Source: Closterium sp. NIES-65
Taxonomy: Eukaryota > Streptophyta > Zygnematophyceae > Desmidiales > Closteriaceae
DNA length: 64,000 nt
Reading direction: 5' to 3'
Assembly (NCBI GenBank): GCA_948144175.1
Contig: CANXME010000236.1
Span: 58,100 to 122,099 of the forward strand
Of this stretch, positions 35,301 to 44,000 are shown one piece after another. Position numbers and translations under genes: made by a program. Within the stretch, counting starts at the first letter, position 1. Each line of letters starts with the position of its first letter. The notes under the pieces are model-generated. The model had not been told where the DNA came from, searched no databases, and worked only from the letters and a program-made list of their open reading frames with translations.

Positions 35301-36611
35301 GTCGACTCTGTCTCAGTACCAGCGAAACGGAAACTCTCCACTCTGGCCCTGGCAGTGCTGCTCACAATGCTCTCTTCTCTCCGTGTGCACTGGCTCTTTA
35401 TTTTCCTCCCTTCCCCACCCCCTTCCTCCCCCACAGGTGGACTCTGTCTCAGTTCCAGCGAAGCGGAAACTTTCCACTCTGGCCCTGGCAGTGCTGCTGA
35501 CGATGCCTGAGCCACAGATACTGGAGAGACTCGACCTCATTCTCTCCGTCTGCACGGGCTCTCTTGGGGAGGACAATCCCGACAACACGCCGTTGCTGCC
35601 AGACATCTCCACCGTTGGGTGAGTTGCTAACTTCTCGTGACAGCCCTAGTTGGGAAAGGTGAGACCTCATTCTCTCTGTCTGCACAGGCTCTCTGGGAGA
35701 GGACGATCCCGACAACACGCCACTGCTGCCAGACATCTCCACGGTTGGGTGAGTTGCCGGCTTCTCGTGACGGCCTTCATCAGGAAGGGGCTCGACCTCA
35801 TACTCTCTGCCGGTAGCTTTTGAGTCGACTCAAAAGGGGCTCGACCATGTTTTTTGAGAATTCTCAAAACGTGTTTTTTGAGAATTCTCAAAAGGGGCTT
35901 GACCTCATACTCTCTGCCGGTAGCTCCCGTGACGAGAAGGCCAAGACACAGAGGCGTCCTTAGTCCCCGTGCACTGGGTGGGGGTGCGTGGGGAATATGG
36001 CTGGCTGGCACCCTTGTACCCCGTGCAATGTGCTGCCTTCCTGCTCCAATCTCTGTTCCCCAACCAACCCCGGTCCGCCCACTTCCCCACTCCACACCCC
36101 TCTTCCCCCCTGCAGTCACGACTATGCGTCTGTCTCGGATTACAAACAAGGAGGAGAAGGAGCTCCAGTGGAGTGGCAGGCGCTGAGGCGGCGCCAAGTA
36201 GCATCCATAGACCCCGTGCACCGGGTCACCATGGGTGGGCGATATGGGCCCTTGTGTAGACCCCATGCCAGGTAGCGTCCATAGACCCCGTGCACCGGGT
36301 AGCAGTGGGGCCGTTCCTGAAGGCAAACCCCCTTTTGCCCCTCTCCCTCTCCTCTCCCCACATCTGCCCCCTACAGCTACGACTATGCATCGGTATCAGA
36401 CTCGATTCAGGGAGGGGAAGGTGCTCCCGTGGAGTGTGAGGCTCTGAGGCGGCGCCAAGTAGCATCCATAGACCCCGTGCACCGGGTAGCAGTGGGGCCG
36501 TTCTTAAAGGAGAAGCTGCAGGCGTGTGTGGCTGTGCATGGGGAGCAGCAATTCCAAGCCGCCATGGCCCGCGTTCCCCCGCCTATTGTGTCTCAGTTGC
36601 AGCAGCTCTAG
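20391..36611 (+). CDS. IPO11: Importin-11 (plant KA120-type importin-beta family receptor)
   Basis: Importin-beta family receptor carrying cargo through the nuclear pore with Ran. Nineteen exons: 20391-20525, 20775-20884, 21387-21521, 22233-22374, 22623-22856, 23207-23273, 23931-24453, 25526-25673, 25986-26161, 26823-26997, 28269-28382, 29815-29928, 30737-30919, 31930-32034, 34040-34198, 34405-34449, 34746-34958, 35437-35618, 36377-36611. They total 3,195 nt with every junction in phase: 1,064 aa, close to plant homologues (about 1,030). Landmarks are N-terminal GFCSCLL, YFKNSINRYW, VLIAKIARIDYPREW, LKELSTKRLSVDQRTF, YLVLTAADLEEW, DPEVFYHEQ and TLIDDVHFYEDQFAPF. Residues from HEAT repeats run throughout. 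The 22856/22857 donor is GC (CAG|GCAAGT). Almost every exon has nearby defective copies in the introns. Confidence 0.93.
20578..20655 (+). repeat. 21-bp tandem repeat in importin-11 intron 1
   Basis: Four units of AGAGCTTGAAGCATTATCATC type are present with small differences. Confidence 0.8.
20940..21009 (+). repeat. Duplicate of importin-11 exon 2 (3' part), still open
   Basis: It repeats WLAAIYFKxSINRYWRARRE with an acceptor-like TACAG in front and CA|GTGAG at the end, without stops. It lacks the EIISRKELDQ start of exon 2. It could be an alternative 3' half or a dead copy. Confidence 0.75.
21216..21293 (+). pseudogene. Defective copy of importin-11 exon 3 (upstream)
   Basis: It has the acceptor and the GISDEEKPVLRARLLELVADENS codons, then a small insertion leads into TGA. 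The intact exon follows at 21387. Confidence 0.8.
21595..21721 (+). pseudogene. Truncated copies of importin-11 exon 3 (downstream)
   Basis: A copy lacking the acceptor and first half retains DENSQVAM-like and LAVLVVKIASIDYPTDW codons and the TG|GTGAG donor. A smaller fragment precedes it at about 21595-21625. Confidence 0.75.
22070..22480 (+). pseudogene. Copies flanking importin-11 exon 4
   Basis: A diverged upstream copy (22070-22160: ELFPTLLLKLHTEDPLLTQRTY) and a downstream partial copy (22391-22478: LNELSTKRISV, ending in CACTCAG|GTAAGAG) bracket the intact exon at 22233-22374. Confidence 0.75.
23340..23600 (+). repeat. 19-21-bp minisatellite in importin-11 intron 6
   Basis: About twelve units of GTGAGTCGACGCTCTCTCTCT or GTGAATGGACGCTCTCTCT. 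The two unit types are grouped, suggesting separate expansions. Confidence 0.85.
23729..23852 (+). pseudogene. Defective copy of the start of importin-11 exon 7
   Basis: It repeats the acceptor and SQQRPALHPLHTFLSRAAFKLLKTLVASHELHP, then ends in a stop after altered codons. The intact exon starts at 23931. Confidence 0.8.
24509..24600 (+). pseudogene. Copy of the 3' end of importin-11 exon 7
   Basis: It repeats GKLSGMARQQLQAFFSREEVVTL and the CAACG|GTGAGT donor, with no acceptor in front, just after the intact exon. Confidence 0.8.
24704..25475 (+). pseudogene. Five 5'-truncated-donor copies of importin-11 exon 8
   Basis: Copies begin near 24704, 24866, 25041, 25201 and 25361, a spacing of about 160-175 bp. 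Each has an acceptor and the codons YLVLTAADLEEWGADPEVFYHEQGAVQWKDKL, but none has the CAEALLLLLFEQFKE end or its donor. The first reads CAG TGA TAG and the fourth CAG TGA in place of Gln-Trp. They cannot be spliced as the real exon (25526-25673) is. Confidence 0.85.
25704..25798 (+). pseudogene. 5'-truncated copy of importin-11 exon 8
   Basis: It begins inside the exon at VFYHEQGAVEWKEKLRLC, runs through LLLLLFEQFKE and keeps the GAG|GTATGG donor. It has no acceptor, so it mirrors the upstream donor-less copies. Confidence 0.85.
26216..26755 (+). pseudogene. Four copies of the 3' half of importin-11 exon 9
   Basis: Copies near 26216-26312, 26379-26475, 26529-26622 and 26707-26755 repeat PVTPALLLKDACYDAVGVACYDLHDVVDFKTW with the donor. 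The third lacks codons in LHDVVD and the last is only a start. The intact exon is 25986-26161. Confidence 0.8.
27000..27300 (+). repeat. GTGCGGTGCA-type simple repeats between copies of importin-11 exon 10
   Basis: Degenerate 5-10-bp units (GTGCGGTGCAGTGC) fill the gaps at about 27004-27066 and 27205-27290 and recur near 27430 and 27565. Confidence 0.6.
27090..27562 (+). pseudogene. Three copies of importin-11 exon 10 (3' part)
   Basis: Copies at about 27090-27198, 27310-27417 and 27471-27561 repeat AAWMVGQWVGKVEGDLCVPAYQALISLLPDEDLVVQ with a GTGAGT/GTGGGT donor. They differ by small losses (a missing TGTG in the second, a missing 5' part in the third). The intact exon is 26823-26997. Confidence 0.8.
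27645..27830 (+). pseudogene. Diverged first copies of importin-11 exon 11
   Basis: A fragment near 27645-27685 (DMHFYEDQF) and a copy from about 27746 (LTAVSSLRTLIDDVHFYEDQFALF) precede the 129-bp array. Confidence 0.7.
27882..28268 (+). pseudogene. Three identical 129-bp exon-11 units, each with the same stop
   Basis: Units start at 27882, 28011 and 28140. Each has the LTAVSSLRTLIDDVHFYED codons followed by TAA where the intact exon at 28269 has CAA (Gln). The nonsense base and flanking intron are shared, so the mutated unit was itself multiplied. Confidence 0.9.
28667..28684. repeat. TTTTGAG palindrome, AATT centre, at a duplication junction
   Basis: TTTTGAGAATTCTCAAAA lies between two copies of GCCAGCTATTGTGATGCACG(CA) with a CACGTGTACTCTC end (about 28607-28650 and 28696-28740) in importin-11 intron 11. 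Confidence 0.9.
28729..28870 (+). repeat. 16-bp minisatellite GTGTACTCTCCGATAC
   Basis: About nine head-to-tail units in importin-11 intron 11, starting from the second copy of the duplicated flank of the adjacent palindrome. Confidence 0.9.
28979..29455 (+). repeat. 59-bp array: 41-bp exon-12 piece alternating with an 18-bp palindrome
   Basis: Seven palindromes start at 29040, 29099, 29158, 29217, 29276, 29335 and 29394, mostly TTTTGAGTCGACTCAAAA; those at 29276 and 29394 each have one changed base. Between them lies the same 41-bp piece of importin-11 exon 12 (codons LQIVNVVSLIIER). The period of 59 bp is not a multiple of three, so the array cannot be read through in one frame. The intact exon is at 29815. 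Confidence 0.92.
29602..29690 (+). pseudogene. Further copy of importin-11 exon 12
   Basis: It repeats VSEFDSQLQIVNVVSLIIERMGEKIVPLA with an acceptor, then breaks off before the end of the exon. A TTTTAAAAGATCT-like remnant and a half palindrome (TTTTTTGAGGCGA near 29735) lie between it and the intact exon. Confidence 0.8.
29960..30490 (+). repeat. 26-bp minisatellite, about 20 units
   Basis: The unit is GTGATCATGTCAGCCTTGGGATTGTC; the last five bases vary (ATTGTC, ATTATC, ATCATC). It fills importin-11 intron 12 and ends against a fragment of exon 13 (CATCGTGTCACTCGGCCCGCAGTC). Confidence 0.92.
30616..30690 (+). pseudogene. Partial upstream copy of importin-11 exon 13
   Basis: It repeats CACCAG|GTGTGGGAGCAATC and WEQSEGQPLLRIQVMQALQRL, then diverges. 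The intact exon is 30737-30919. Confidence 0.8.
30963..31680 (+). pseudogene. Five downstream copies of the 3' half of importin-11 exon 13
   Basis: Copies at about 30963-31053, 31140-31224, 31306-31394, 31455-31533 and 31601-31679 repeat SYPLLFPILRYSTDISQPDELNMLEDGLQ with the donor. The last has an extra GGGC near its end. None has an acceptor that gives the full exon. Confidence 0.85.
31829..31888 (+). pseudogene. Upstream defective copy of importin-11 exon 14
   Basis: It follows an acceptor-like CTCGTCGCAG but carries substitutions that bring TAG into the frame after about ten codons. The intact exon starts at 31930. Confidence 0.75.
32105..32345 (+). pseudogene. Two downstream copies of the importin-11 exon 14 3' end
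   Basis: Copies near 32115-32180 and 32258-32323 repeat FMTLFANLVPIMDRSFEHLP|GTAAGC together with about 75 bp of the following intron, a unit of roughly 143 bp. Confidence 0.85.
32418..33530. repeat. 18-bp GC-rich minisatellite, about 62 units
   Basis: The unit is GGCGCGCGCGTGGACCAA, with scattered single-base variants (TAGACC, CTTGGACC, AAGCGC, GTGCGC). It fills most of importin-11 intron 14. The length divides by three and lacks stops, so several frames on both strands stay open by chance. GCGCGCGCGTG is an alternating purine-pyrimidine run, the sequence type that forms Z-DNA. Confidence 0.95.
33531..33972 (+). pseudogene. Four upstream copies of importin-11 exon 15
   Basis: Copies start at about 33531, 33661, 33769 and 33902 and repeat VATAIMESYVLVGGPAFLQQ. 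The second reads GAGAGCTAAGTG, a stop for Tyr. They end before SMIDAVVG. The intact exon is 34040-34198. Confidence 0.85.
34268..34330 (+). pseudogene. Downstream fragment of importin-11 exon 15
   Basis: It repeats GMIDAVVGNVKEKAMLL, without acceptor or donor. Confidence 0.75.
35131..35400 (+). pseudogene. Two upstream copies of importin-11 exon 18
   Basis: Copies at 35131 and 35301 have acceptors and VDSVSVPAKRKLSTLALA codons. The first continues to PQILERLDLIVS; the second stops matching after LLTML. The intact exon is 35437-35618. Confidence 0.8.
35655..35760 (+). pseudogene. Downstream copy of the importin-11 exon 18 end
   Basis: It repeats the GACCTCATTCTCTC piece through PDNTPLLPDISTVG|GTGAGT, without acceptor. 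Confidence 0.75.
35788..35927. repeat. Three palindromes (TCGA, AATT, AATT) between copies of one segment
   Basis: TTTTGAGTCGACTCAAAA at 35818-35835 and TTTTGAGAATTCTCAAAA at 35852-35869 and 35876-35893 lie between two copies of GACCTCATACTCTCTGCCGGTAGCT (about 35793-35817 and 35901-35925). Importin-11 intron 18. Confidence 0.92.
36115..36330 (+). pseudogene. Two defective copies of importin-11 exon 19
   Basis: A copy at 36117-36235 (YASVSDYKQGGEGAPVEWQALRRRQVASIDPVHR) is cut off before the C-terminus. A short piece at about 36272-36328 repeats VASIDPVHRVAVGPFLK. The intact last exon is 36377-36611. Confidence 0.8.
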
Positions 36612-38081
36612 TTCCCGTTCGTACTCGGCCTTAAGAAGGATACATGTTGTGTTGCAGGCGCCTCAACGTTTGCTGTATTGAGGCATAAATGGTCGTTTAT
36701 AAACCCTTAGTTATAGCAGATGTAGTCCTGTCCTGGGCTTCAAGACTCTTGAGTTTGTTCTCATAACCTCTGAATTTAAAGTCAGCTGGATTAATCCACC
36801 CATGAGCAGGGTATGAATTTTAGAGATGCAGTTAACTGTGGCGAAATAAGATAATTTTGAAGCATGGACTAAGAACATTCTTTTCCTGACAAAAAGAAGG
36901 GAGTTTAAAGCCCAAAACCTGAATTACAAAAAAAGAGGGCAAACTGTGCACAGTTTGCCTGCCGCGCCCCAGAGTTTTGCCTGCAGTTGACTTCCGTTGA
37001 ACAATTCAGGTTTTGGGTTTTAAGATAAGTCATGAACAATAACCTCAGGGGTTTGGCTGACAAATTGTGTTACAGGTCATTTTCACCAGTGCACGAAAAT
37101 GGTTGCACCTGATTCGCAGCTGCCCAGGCAGGGACGCCTACGATTAGATGTGAAAGTTCTTGTTTTTTTGCGACTTGCACTGCCCTTCAGCTGATATTTG
37201 GTGAGCGAGAGTATGTGGTGTTGCTTGAACTCGCCAGGGAGTCATTTTTTTCCGCGCATAAACTTGTAGAATACGCCCGTGTCAGGTCAGATGGTCATTT
37301 TTAAAAAGAACGTCCGCCGTCACTTCGTCGTGGCTGACGGCTGCCCGAGTCCACTCCTGGAGCGGCTCCGTCAAGCCTCAGCATTTCTCGATGTACATCG
37401 CCGTAAGACACGGAAATTCCTAGGCAATGGCGGCGCGCTGCGAGCGCTCTGCTCCACCAGACCTGGCCCATCAAAGTGACGGTGGAACCAATCCCAAAGA
37501 GATGCATCTCAGGGTTCACTCTGGTGTGCAATGGTCTGAAGCTTGGAGATTTGAAAGCAATTGTACGGAGTTGGAGATAGCTACGCAACGCAACCCAAAA
37601 AACTACCAGCAATTATTGTACTGTGAAGTCCGTGGAATGGAACCACAGCAGCAGCAGTATCGTACCTGGCTGAACAACTAATAACGCCGTGTTTCACATC
37701 ACACCAATAATTCCGTTCCGAGCACACGGAGGAGATAAGGTTGCCATAGAGAATAAAGCTATGAGCTTAGAGCTGACGTATCCCGTCCCACCATGAACTA
37801 GTTAAACGGTTCATCGAAGACCTCTTATCATTCTTGATACTATCTGACCTTTTAGAAGTTGCCTCATCTCGTCATTCTCAGCTGACTTATCACCATCTTG
37901 CTGCACCTCACTGCACCTCGCTGTACCCAGACGCTCTGCGATCTGTTACGCATTTCGCTTACCTGAAGCTCTTTATGCTGCGGGACGCTGCGTCAAACTA
38001 GCACTGAACGCGGAAGTACTAGCACTTAAGGCGGAAGCGCTGATTTAATACTGCTCGTCTCGTCGTCAGGATACAAAAAAC
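36612..38081. other. Intergenic region between importin-11 and the beta-helix gene
   Basis: It holds the importin-11 3' UTR and the promoter of the secreted protein. I found no coding exon. The nested inverted repeat at 36905-37023 is listed separately. Confidence 0.5.
36905..37023. repeat. Nested inverted repeat / fold-back element
   Basis: The outer arms (36905-36925 and 37003-37023; core CCCAAAACCTGAATT) pair over 21 nt with one mismatch. Inside lies a perfect 22-bp palindrome at 36938-36959 with half-site GGCAAACTGTG. It may be a small non-autonomous DNA element; no clear target-site duplication was found. Confidence 0.7.
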
Positions 38082-41000
38082 ATGCGGAAAGTTGCGACGT
38101 TTCTGTTAGTAGCAGTTCTTCTGGTTGTCGGCTCAGGCGATGCAGAAGCACTCCACTCTTTAGGTAAGATCCAACGGCAGTGTTTTATGCGAAATGCCGC
38201 CTTATTATTTCAGGTGCTTCTCGGATGGTTCCTGTAGCTAAGATCCTCGAGTAGATCAAATCCCAAGGTTCTCGTGCGAACATGTGCAGGAAATGAGCGA
38301 CAGGGTCAGCGACGGATTCTGTCGCAGGGCTCGTCAAACTTCATCAAGAAGCCGACGATCTTCGTCACCGCGAGCGGCAGCAACGCGGAGTCGACCATTC
38401 GGAGCGCGATAGCTCAAGCAGGCTCCAAGGTAAAACCACGAGCAATAATAACCTTCAGCGTTCAGTGCTGGTTTTTCCAGGCCTGAAGTTTCAGCATACA
38501 GTCTGCTGGTCGGATGAATGAAACAACATATCAGCATTACAGCCTGGTTTTATCAGTCTGTTGAGCTCGCCGCTCGTGTCATGCATCGACCCCCTTGATT
38601 ATAGCTTTCGACGTTGTTTTTTACGACGTTCTGACTGGCATTCTATCTTGCACCCATACCCCGCATTCTCCGTAACTGACAGACAGCCATGGTGGAGGTG
38701 ACACTCAAAAGTGACATCACGCTTACCAGGCAAGCATACATGTCAATGCTACAGTCCCCCCTCCAATGCAGTATTTTCCATGTCAGTGCATTATAGTACC
38801 TTCTAACATCTCAGTACTACCCCTCAATAGCACCTCAGCGAGTTCCAGTAGCCGGTTTCTGCCCAGGCTCTGTTACGTGGTAACCTCACCTCATTCTTTG
38901 CGTTCGTGTCCCCTCCTTTCGCCTCGCTTGCTCCGCGCAGTGGGTTCCCTGCCATCGGGTTCGCTTCCGGAATCATCCTGAAAGGCGCCTGTGACAACAG
39001 AAATAATAAAGTGTGAGTAGTGACATTTGCTCCTTGGATGCTACTTACTGTTACGCTGAGGTGATTTCTGAGTGGTGTGAGTTCGTCTTTTGAGGCGCCT
39101 CAAAATTGCGGGTAATGAGACGACTTTTGAGACGCCTCAAAATGTTCCTTACTGTTACGTCGAGGTGATTTTTTAGTAGTGCGAGTATTGACCTGCGTCG
39201 AGGAACAAACTCAAGGAGTCAGCGTGTGTCGTCTACCCTCCTCCGATTGTAAATCAGCGTAGTAGGAAGTTCCTACTACGTCGAGTGCGCGCAAATCTTC
39301 GACATTCGTGATAGTTACATAGTTACCATTCAAGACTGGTACTCACTTGCTCATGACCTCCCTGTCAGCTCTCGCGCCTCGTTCACTCCGTTTACCTCAC
39401 GCCCTTCCCCCTCAAGCGATCCGTTTTCCCTCCCGTCACGCCCCTCGCTGTCCTTCTCTCCCACCCCCAACCCCTCTCAGTTGCATCGTCGACGGTAACA
39501 AGAAGTTTCGCATATTCTCGGGTAACTTCGCGTGCGGCATCGTGCTGGAGAACCTGGTGGTGCAGCACGCGCTCAACGGCGTGCACGTGGGCGCCTGCCA
39601 GTTCGCTGCGCGCCGAGTCACCTTCCAGCACAACGTGGCGGACAAGAGCTCCACAGGCGGGGCGGTTTTCAAGTGAGTGCTTGTAACGAACTAGATCAGC
39701 CCAGTTGTTAGATCAACGGATCATAAACGAGCTAACAGCTGCGCGCCGAGTCACCTTCCAGCACAATGTCGCGGACAAGAGCTCCACTGGATGAGCGGTT
39801 TTCAAGTGAGTGTCAGCTAGTGAGTGCCTGAACGCTTCAGCTAGTAGATGCGCGCCGAGTTCCCTTCTTCCAGCTTTAAGGACAGCTCACCTACCGCTGG
39901 ATCGCCCCTGCAGTTCACCTGCTTCTATCTCAACACGTTTGCTCTGCCAACAGGAGAGTGGGCAGGTCGATCACTCACAATCTCTCGCTCCCCTCACTGT
40001 CCTTTGTATCTCCCTCTAACCCCCCGCCAGCTCGAGGGACAGCTCACCCACGGCTGGCTCGCCCCTGCAGTTCACTACGTGCGTCTTCCTCAATAACACC
40101 GCCGTCACACGTCTCTCTTCCCTACTGTCCTTCTCCCCCATCTCCCCTTGTCCCTTTTTCCTCTCCAGCTCTAGAGACAGCTCACCCACCCCACGGCTGG
40201 CTCGCCCCTGCAGTTAACTTCCTGCTTCCTCCTCAATAACACCGCCCTCACATGTCTCTCTTCCCTACTGTCCTTCTCCCCCATCTCCCTTTGTCCCTTT
40301 TTCCTCTCCAGCTCTAGAGACAGCTCACCCACTGCTGGCACGCCCCTGCAGTTCACTACGTGCGTCTTCCTTAACAACACAGCTGCCGGCAATGGCGGCG
40401 TTATCAACGTGGGGAGGGACCCCACGGGAGGGCCCGATGTGAAGATCGCTAAGTGCACTTTCAGTAAAAACTCAGCGGGACGCAGTGGAGGCGCGATTTA
40501 TTCCGAAGGGAGTGAGCTTTACCTGCGCCAGTCGACGTTCTCCCAGAACACTGCTGGTAATTACAGTTGCTCATCTGCTGGTTTTTGAGGCTCCTCAAAG
40601 ACAGGCCACAATTTTTTCCGAAGGGAGCGAGCTTTACCTGCTCCAGTCGACCTTCTCCCAGAACACCGCTGGTAATTACACTTGCTCATCAGCTGCTGGT
40701 AACGCATATGTTACACATGCTCGCCTTTTGACCGGCTTTGCGGCGTAACAGAATCTAATCGATCTGTGTGCAGAACACTGTTGAAAACCACACACACAGG
40801 TTCGTCTTGGTGTTACTTTTGAGAATTCTCATAACACACACTTAGGTTCCTCTCAGACCCGATGCCACATTCTCTCTTGAGTCGACTCTAAAGTCAAAAG
40901 TCATTTTGAGTCAACTCAAAAGTCAACTGTGTGTAGAACGCTGTTGGCAACCACACACACACATAGGTTCCTCCCAGACCCTAGGCCACTTTCTCGCGTC

Positions 41001-44000
41001 CCTCCTTCTCTACTTCCTCATTGCCCCCCTTCCCCATCGTCCCCGTTTCCCTCAGCTCGTGGCGGCGGTGCTATCCTCACCACCAGTCCAATCCTCACCT
41101 CCATCGGCACTAGATTCTCTGCCAACGCAGTGGTATCCACTGTCCCCCCTCCCTTCCCCCCCCCCCCCCCACATCCCCCCGTTCCCCTCCTCAGCTCGTG
41201 GCGGCGGTGCTATCCTCACCACAAGTCCAATCCTCACCTCCATCGGCACTAGATTCTCTGCCAACGCAGTGGTATCCACTGTCCCCCCTCCCTTCCCCCC
41301 CCCCCCCACATCCCCCCGTTCCCCTCCTCAGCTCGTGGCGGCGGTGCTATCCTCACCACAAGTCCAATCCTCACCTCCATCGGCACTAGATTCTCTGCCA
41401 ACGCAGTGGTATCCACTGTCCCCCCCTCCCTTCCCCCCCCCCCCCACATCCCCCCGTTCCCCTCCTCAGCTCGTGGCGGCGGTGCTATCCTCACCACAAG
41501 TCCAATCCTCACCTCCATCGGGACGCGCTTCTCAGCTAACGCAGTGATGAACGGGCGAGGCGGTGCCATCTCCATACAAGCGCAGGGCGCGGTGGTGCAG
41601 TTCTGCAGCTCCAACTTCCGACGCAACAGGGCGCCGGTGTATCCCGTGTCGAATGACATGAACGCCGGGACGAGTGACGGCACGGTGACTGCGTGTGGGA
41701 GCACTGGACCCAGGAGAATAAGGAAAACGCCTGCCTTGAAGGAAGTCCAGAGCTGCAGGTGAGACTTCTGAGCCCGGGAAGTAGGGTTCAGTGTTGTGCA
41801 AGAGTAGCTTTTGGCGCAACAGGGCGCCGGTGTATCCCGTGTCGAATGACATGAACGCCGGGACGAGTGACGGCACGGTTACCGCGTGTGGTAGCACGGG
41901 GCCGAGGAGAATAAGGAAAACACCTGCCTTGAAGGAAGTCCAGAGCTGCAGGTGAGACTTCTGAGCCCGGGAAGTAGGGTTCCTGTTTCACAGGAGAAAC
42001 TTCCGCCGCAGCAGGGCGCCGGTGTATCCCGTGTCGAATGACATGAACGCCGGGACGAGTGACGGCACCGTGACTGCGTGTGGTAGCATGGGGCCGAGGC
42101 GGATCCGGAAAACCCTAAACCCTGAAGGAGGTTCAGAGCTGCAGGTAAGGCGTCTGCCCTTGCATGTGAGCCTCCTCTGCCTGTAAGGCTCATGCCCTGT
42201 GTTAACCTCCTCTCATTCCTCCTACCTTTCCCCCTATCTGCTTCCCCCAAAACCCACTCCCTTCCTCCATCCCTCTCCCTCCCAGTGGCTGCACCGGCTG
42301 CTCTAACGACTGTAACAGCCGCGGCACCTGTGCACTCGACTCCGATATGAACCCCTATTGCAAGTGCCAGAACCAGTTCGACCCTGCCAAAGCCTGCACT
42401 GTGTGCAAGATGGGGTACACGCTCGAGTCCAAGTGCGTGGCCTGCTCCCCGGGGTTCTTCTCCGGTCAGAAGGGGCGCTGCACAGTGTGTGGCACCGTGG
42501 ACAAGGTGGGTAGCAATGCAATGGGGATAAGGTGGTTTGGACTTTCATTTTGCAGGCAGTGGGAGAGTGTATGTGAGAGGGAGGGGCAGGGAGCACTGTG
42601 TGCAAGATGGGGTACACGCTCGAGTCCAAGTGCGTGGCCTGCTCCCCGGGGTTCTTCTCCGGTCAGAAGGGGCGCTGCACCGTGTGTGGCACCGTGGACA
42701 AGGTGGGTAGCAAGGCAATGGGGATAAGGTGGTTTGGACTTTCATTTTGCAGGCAGTGGGAGAGTGTATGTGAGAGGGAGGGGCAGGGAGCACTGTGTGC
42801 AAGATGGGGTACACGCTCGAGTCCAAGTGCGTGGCCTGCTCCCCGGGGTTCTTCTCCGGTCAGAAGGGGCGCTGCACCGTTTGTGGCACTGTGGACAAGG
42901 TGCGTGGCTGTGAGAATAAAGCATGCGACGATAATGCATGTGATGATTAAGTATGTGAGAGGGAGGGGCAAGGAGCACTGCGTGCAAGATGGGGTACACG
43001 ATGGAGTCCAAGTGTGTGGCCTGCGCTCCGGGGTTCTTCTCAGGGCAGAAGGGGCGCTGCACCGTGTGTGGAACCGGATAAGGTGCGTGGTAGTGTGGAC
43101 AAGGTGTGTGGCACCATGGACAAGGTGTGTGGCACCGTGGACAAGGTGCGTGGTAGTGTGGACAAGGTGCGTGGTAGTGTGGACAAGGTGCGTGGTAGTG
43201 TGGACAAGGTGCGTGGTAGTGTGGACAAGGTGCGTGGTAGTGTGGACAAGGTGCGTGGTAGTGTGGACAAGGTGCGTGGTAGTGTGGACAAGGTGCGTGG
43301 TAGTGTGGACAAGGTGCGTGGTAGTGTGGACAAGGTGCGTGGTAGTGTGGATAAGGTGCGTGGTAGTGTGGATAAGGTGGGTGTCAGGGACAATATAGCA
43401 TGTGAGAGTGAGGGACTCAAGGAGCACTGCCTGCACGGTGTGCAAGATGGGGTACACGATGGAGTCCAAGTGCGTGGCCTGTGCCCCAGGGTTCTTCTCA
43501 GGGCAGAAGGGGCGCTGCACCGTGTGTGGCACCGTGGACAAGGTGGGTAGCAAGGCAAGGGGGATAAGGTGGTTTGGACTTTCATTTTGCAGGCAGTGGG
43601 AGATTGTGTATGTGAGAGGGAGGGGCAAGGAGCACTGCGTGCAAGATGCGGTACACGATGGAATCCAAGTGCGTGGCATGTGTCCCAGGGGTTCTTCTCC
43701 GGTCAGAAGGGGCGCTGCACCATGTGTGGCACCGTGGATAAGGTGCGTGGCAGGGAGAATAGGGCGAGTGGGTGTGAGAATAAAGCATGTGAGAGGGAGG
43801 GACAAGGGGCACTGCGCACTGTGTGCAAAATGGGATACACGATGGAGTCGAAGTGTGTTGCCTGTGCTGAGGGGTTCTTTCTCCGGCCAGAAGGGGCGCT
43901 ACACCGTGTGTGGCACCGTGGACAAGTTGCGTGGCTGCGACTATAAAGAATGTGACAGTAAGGGACACAAGGAGCACTGCACTGCCTGCACTGCCTGCAC

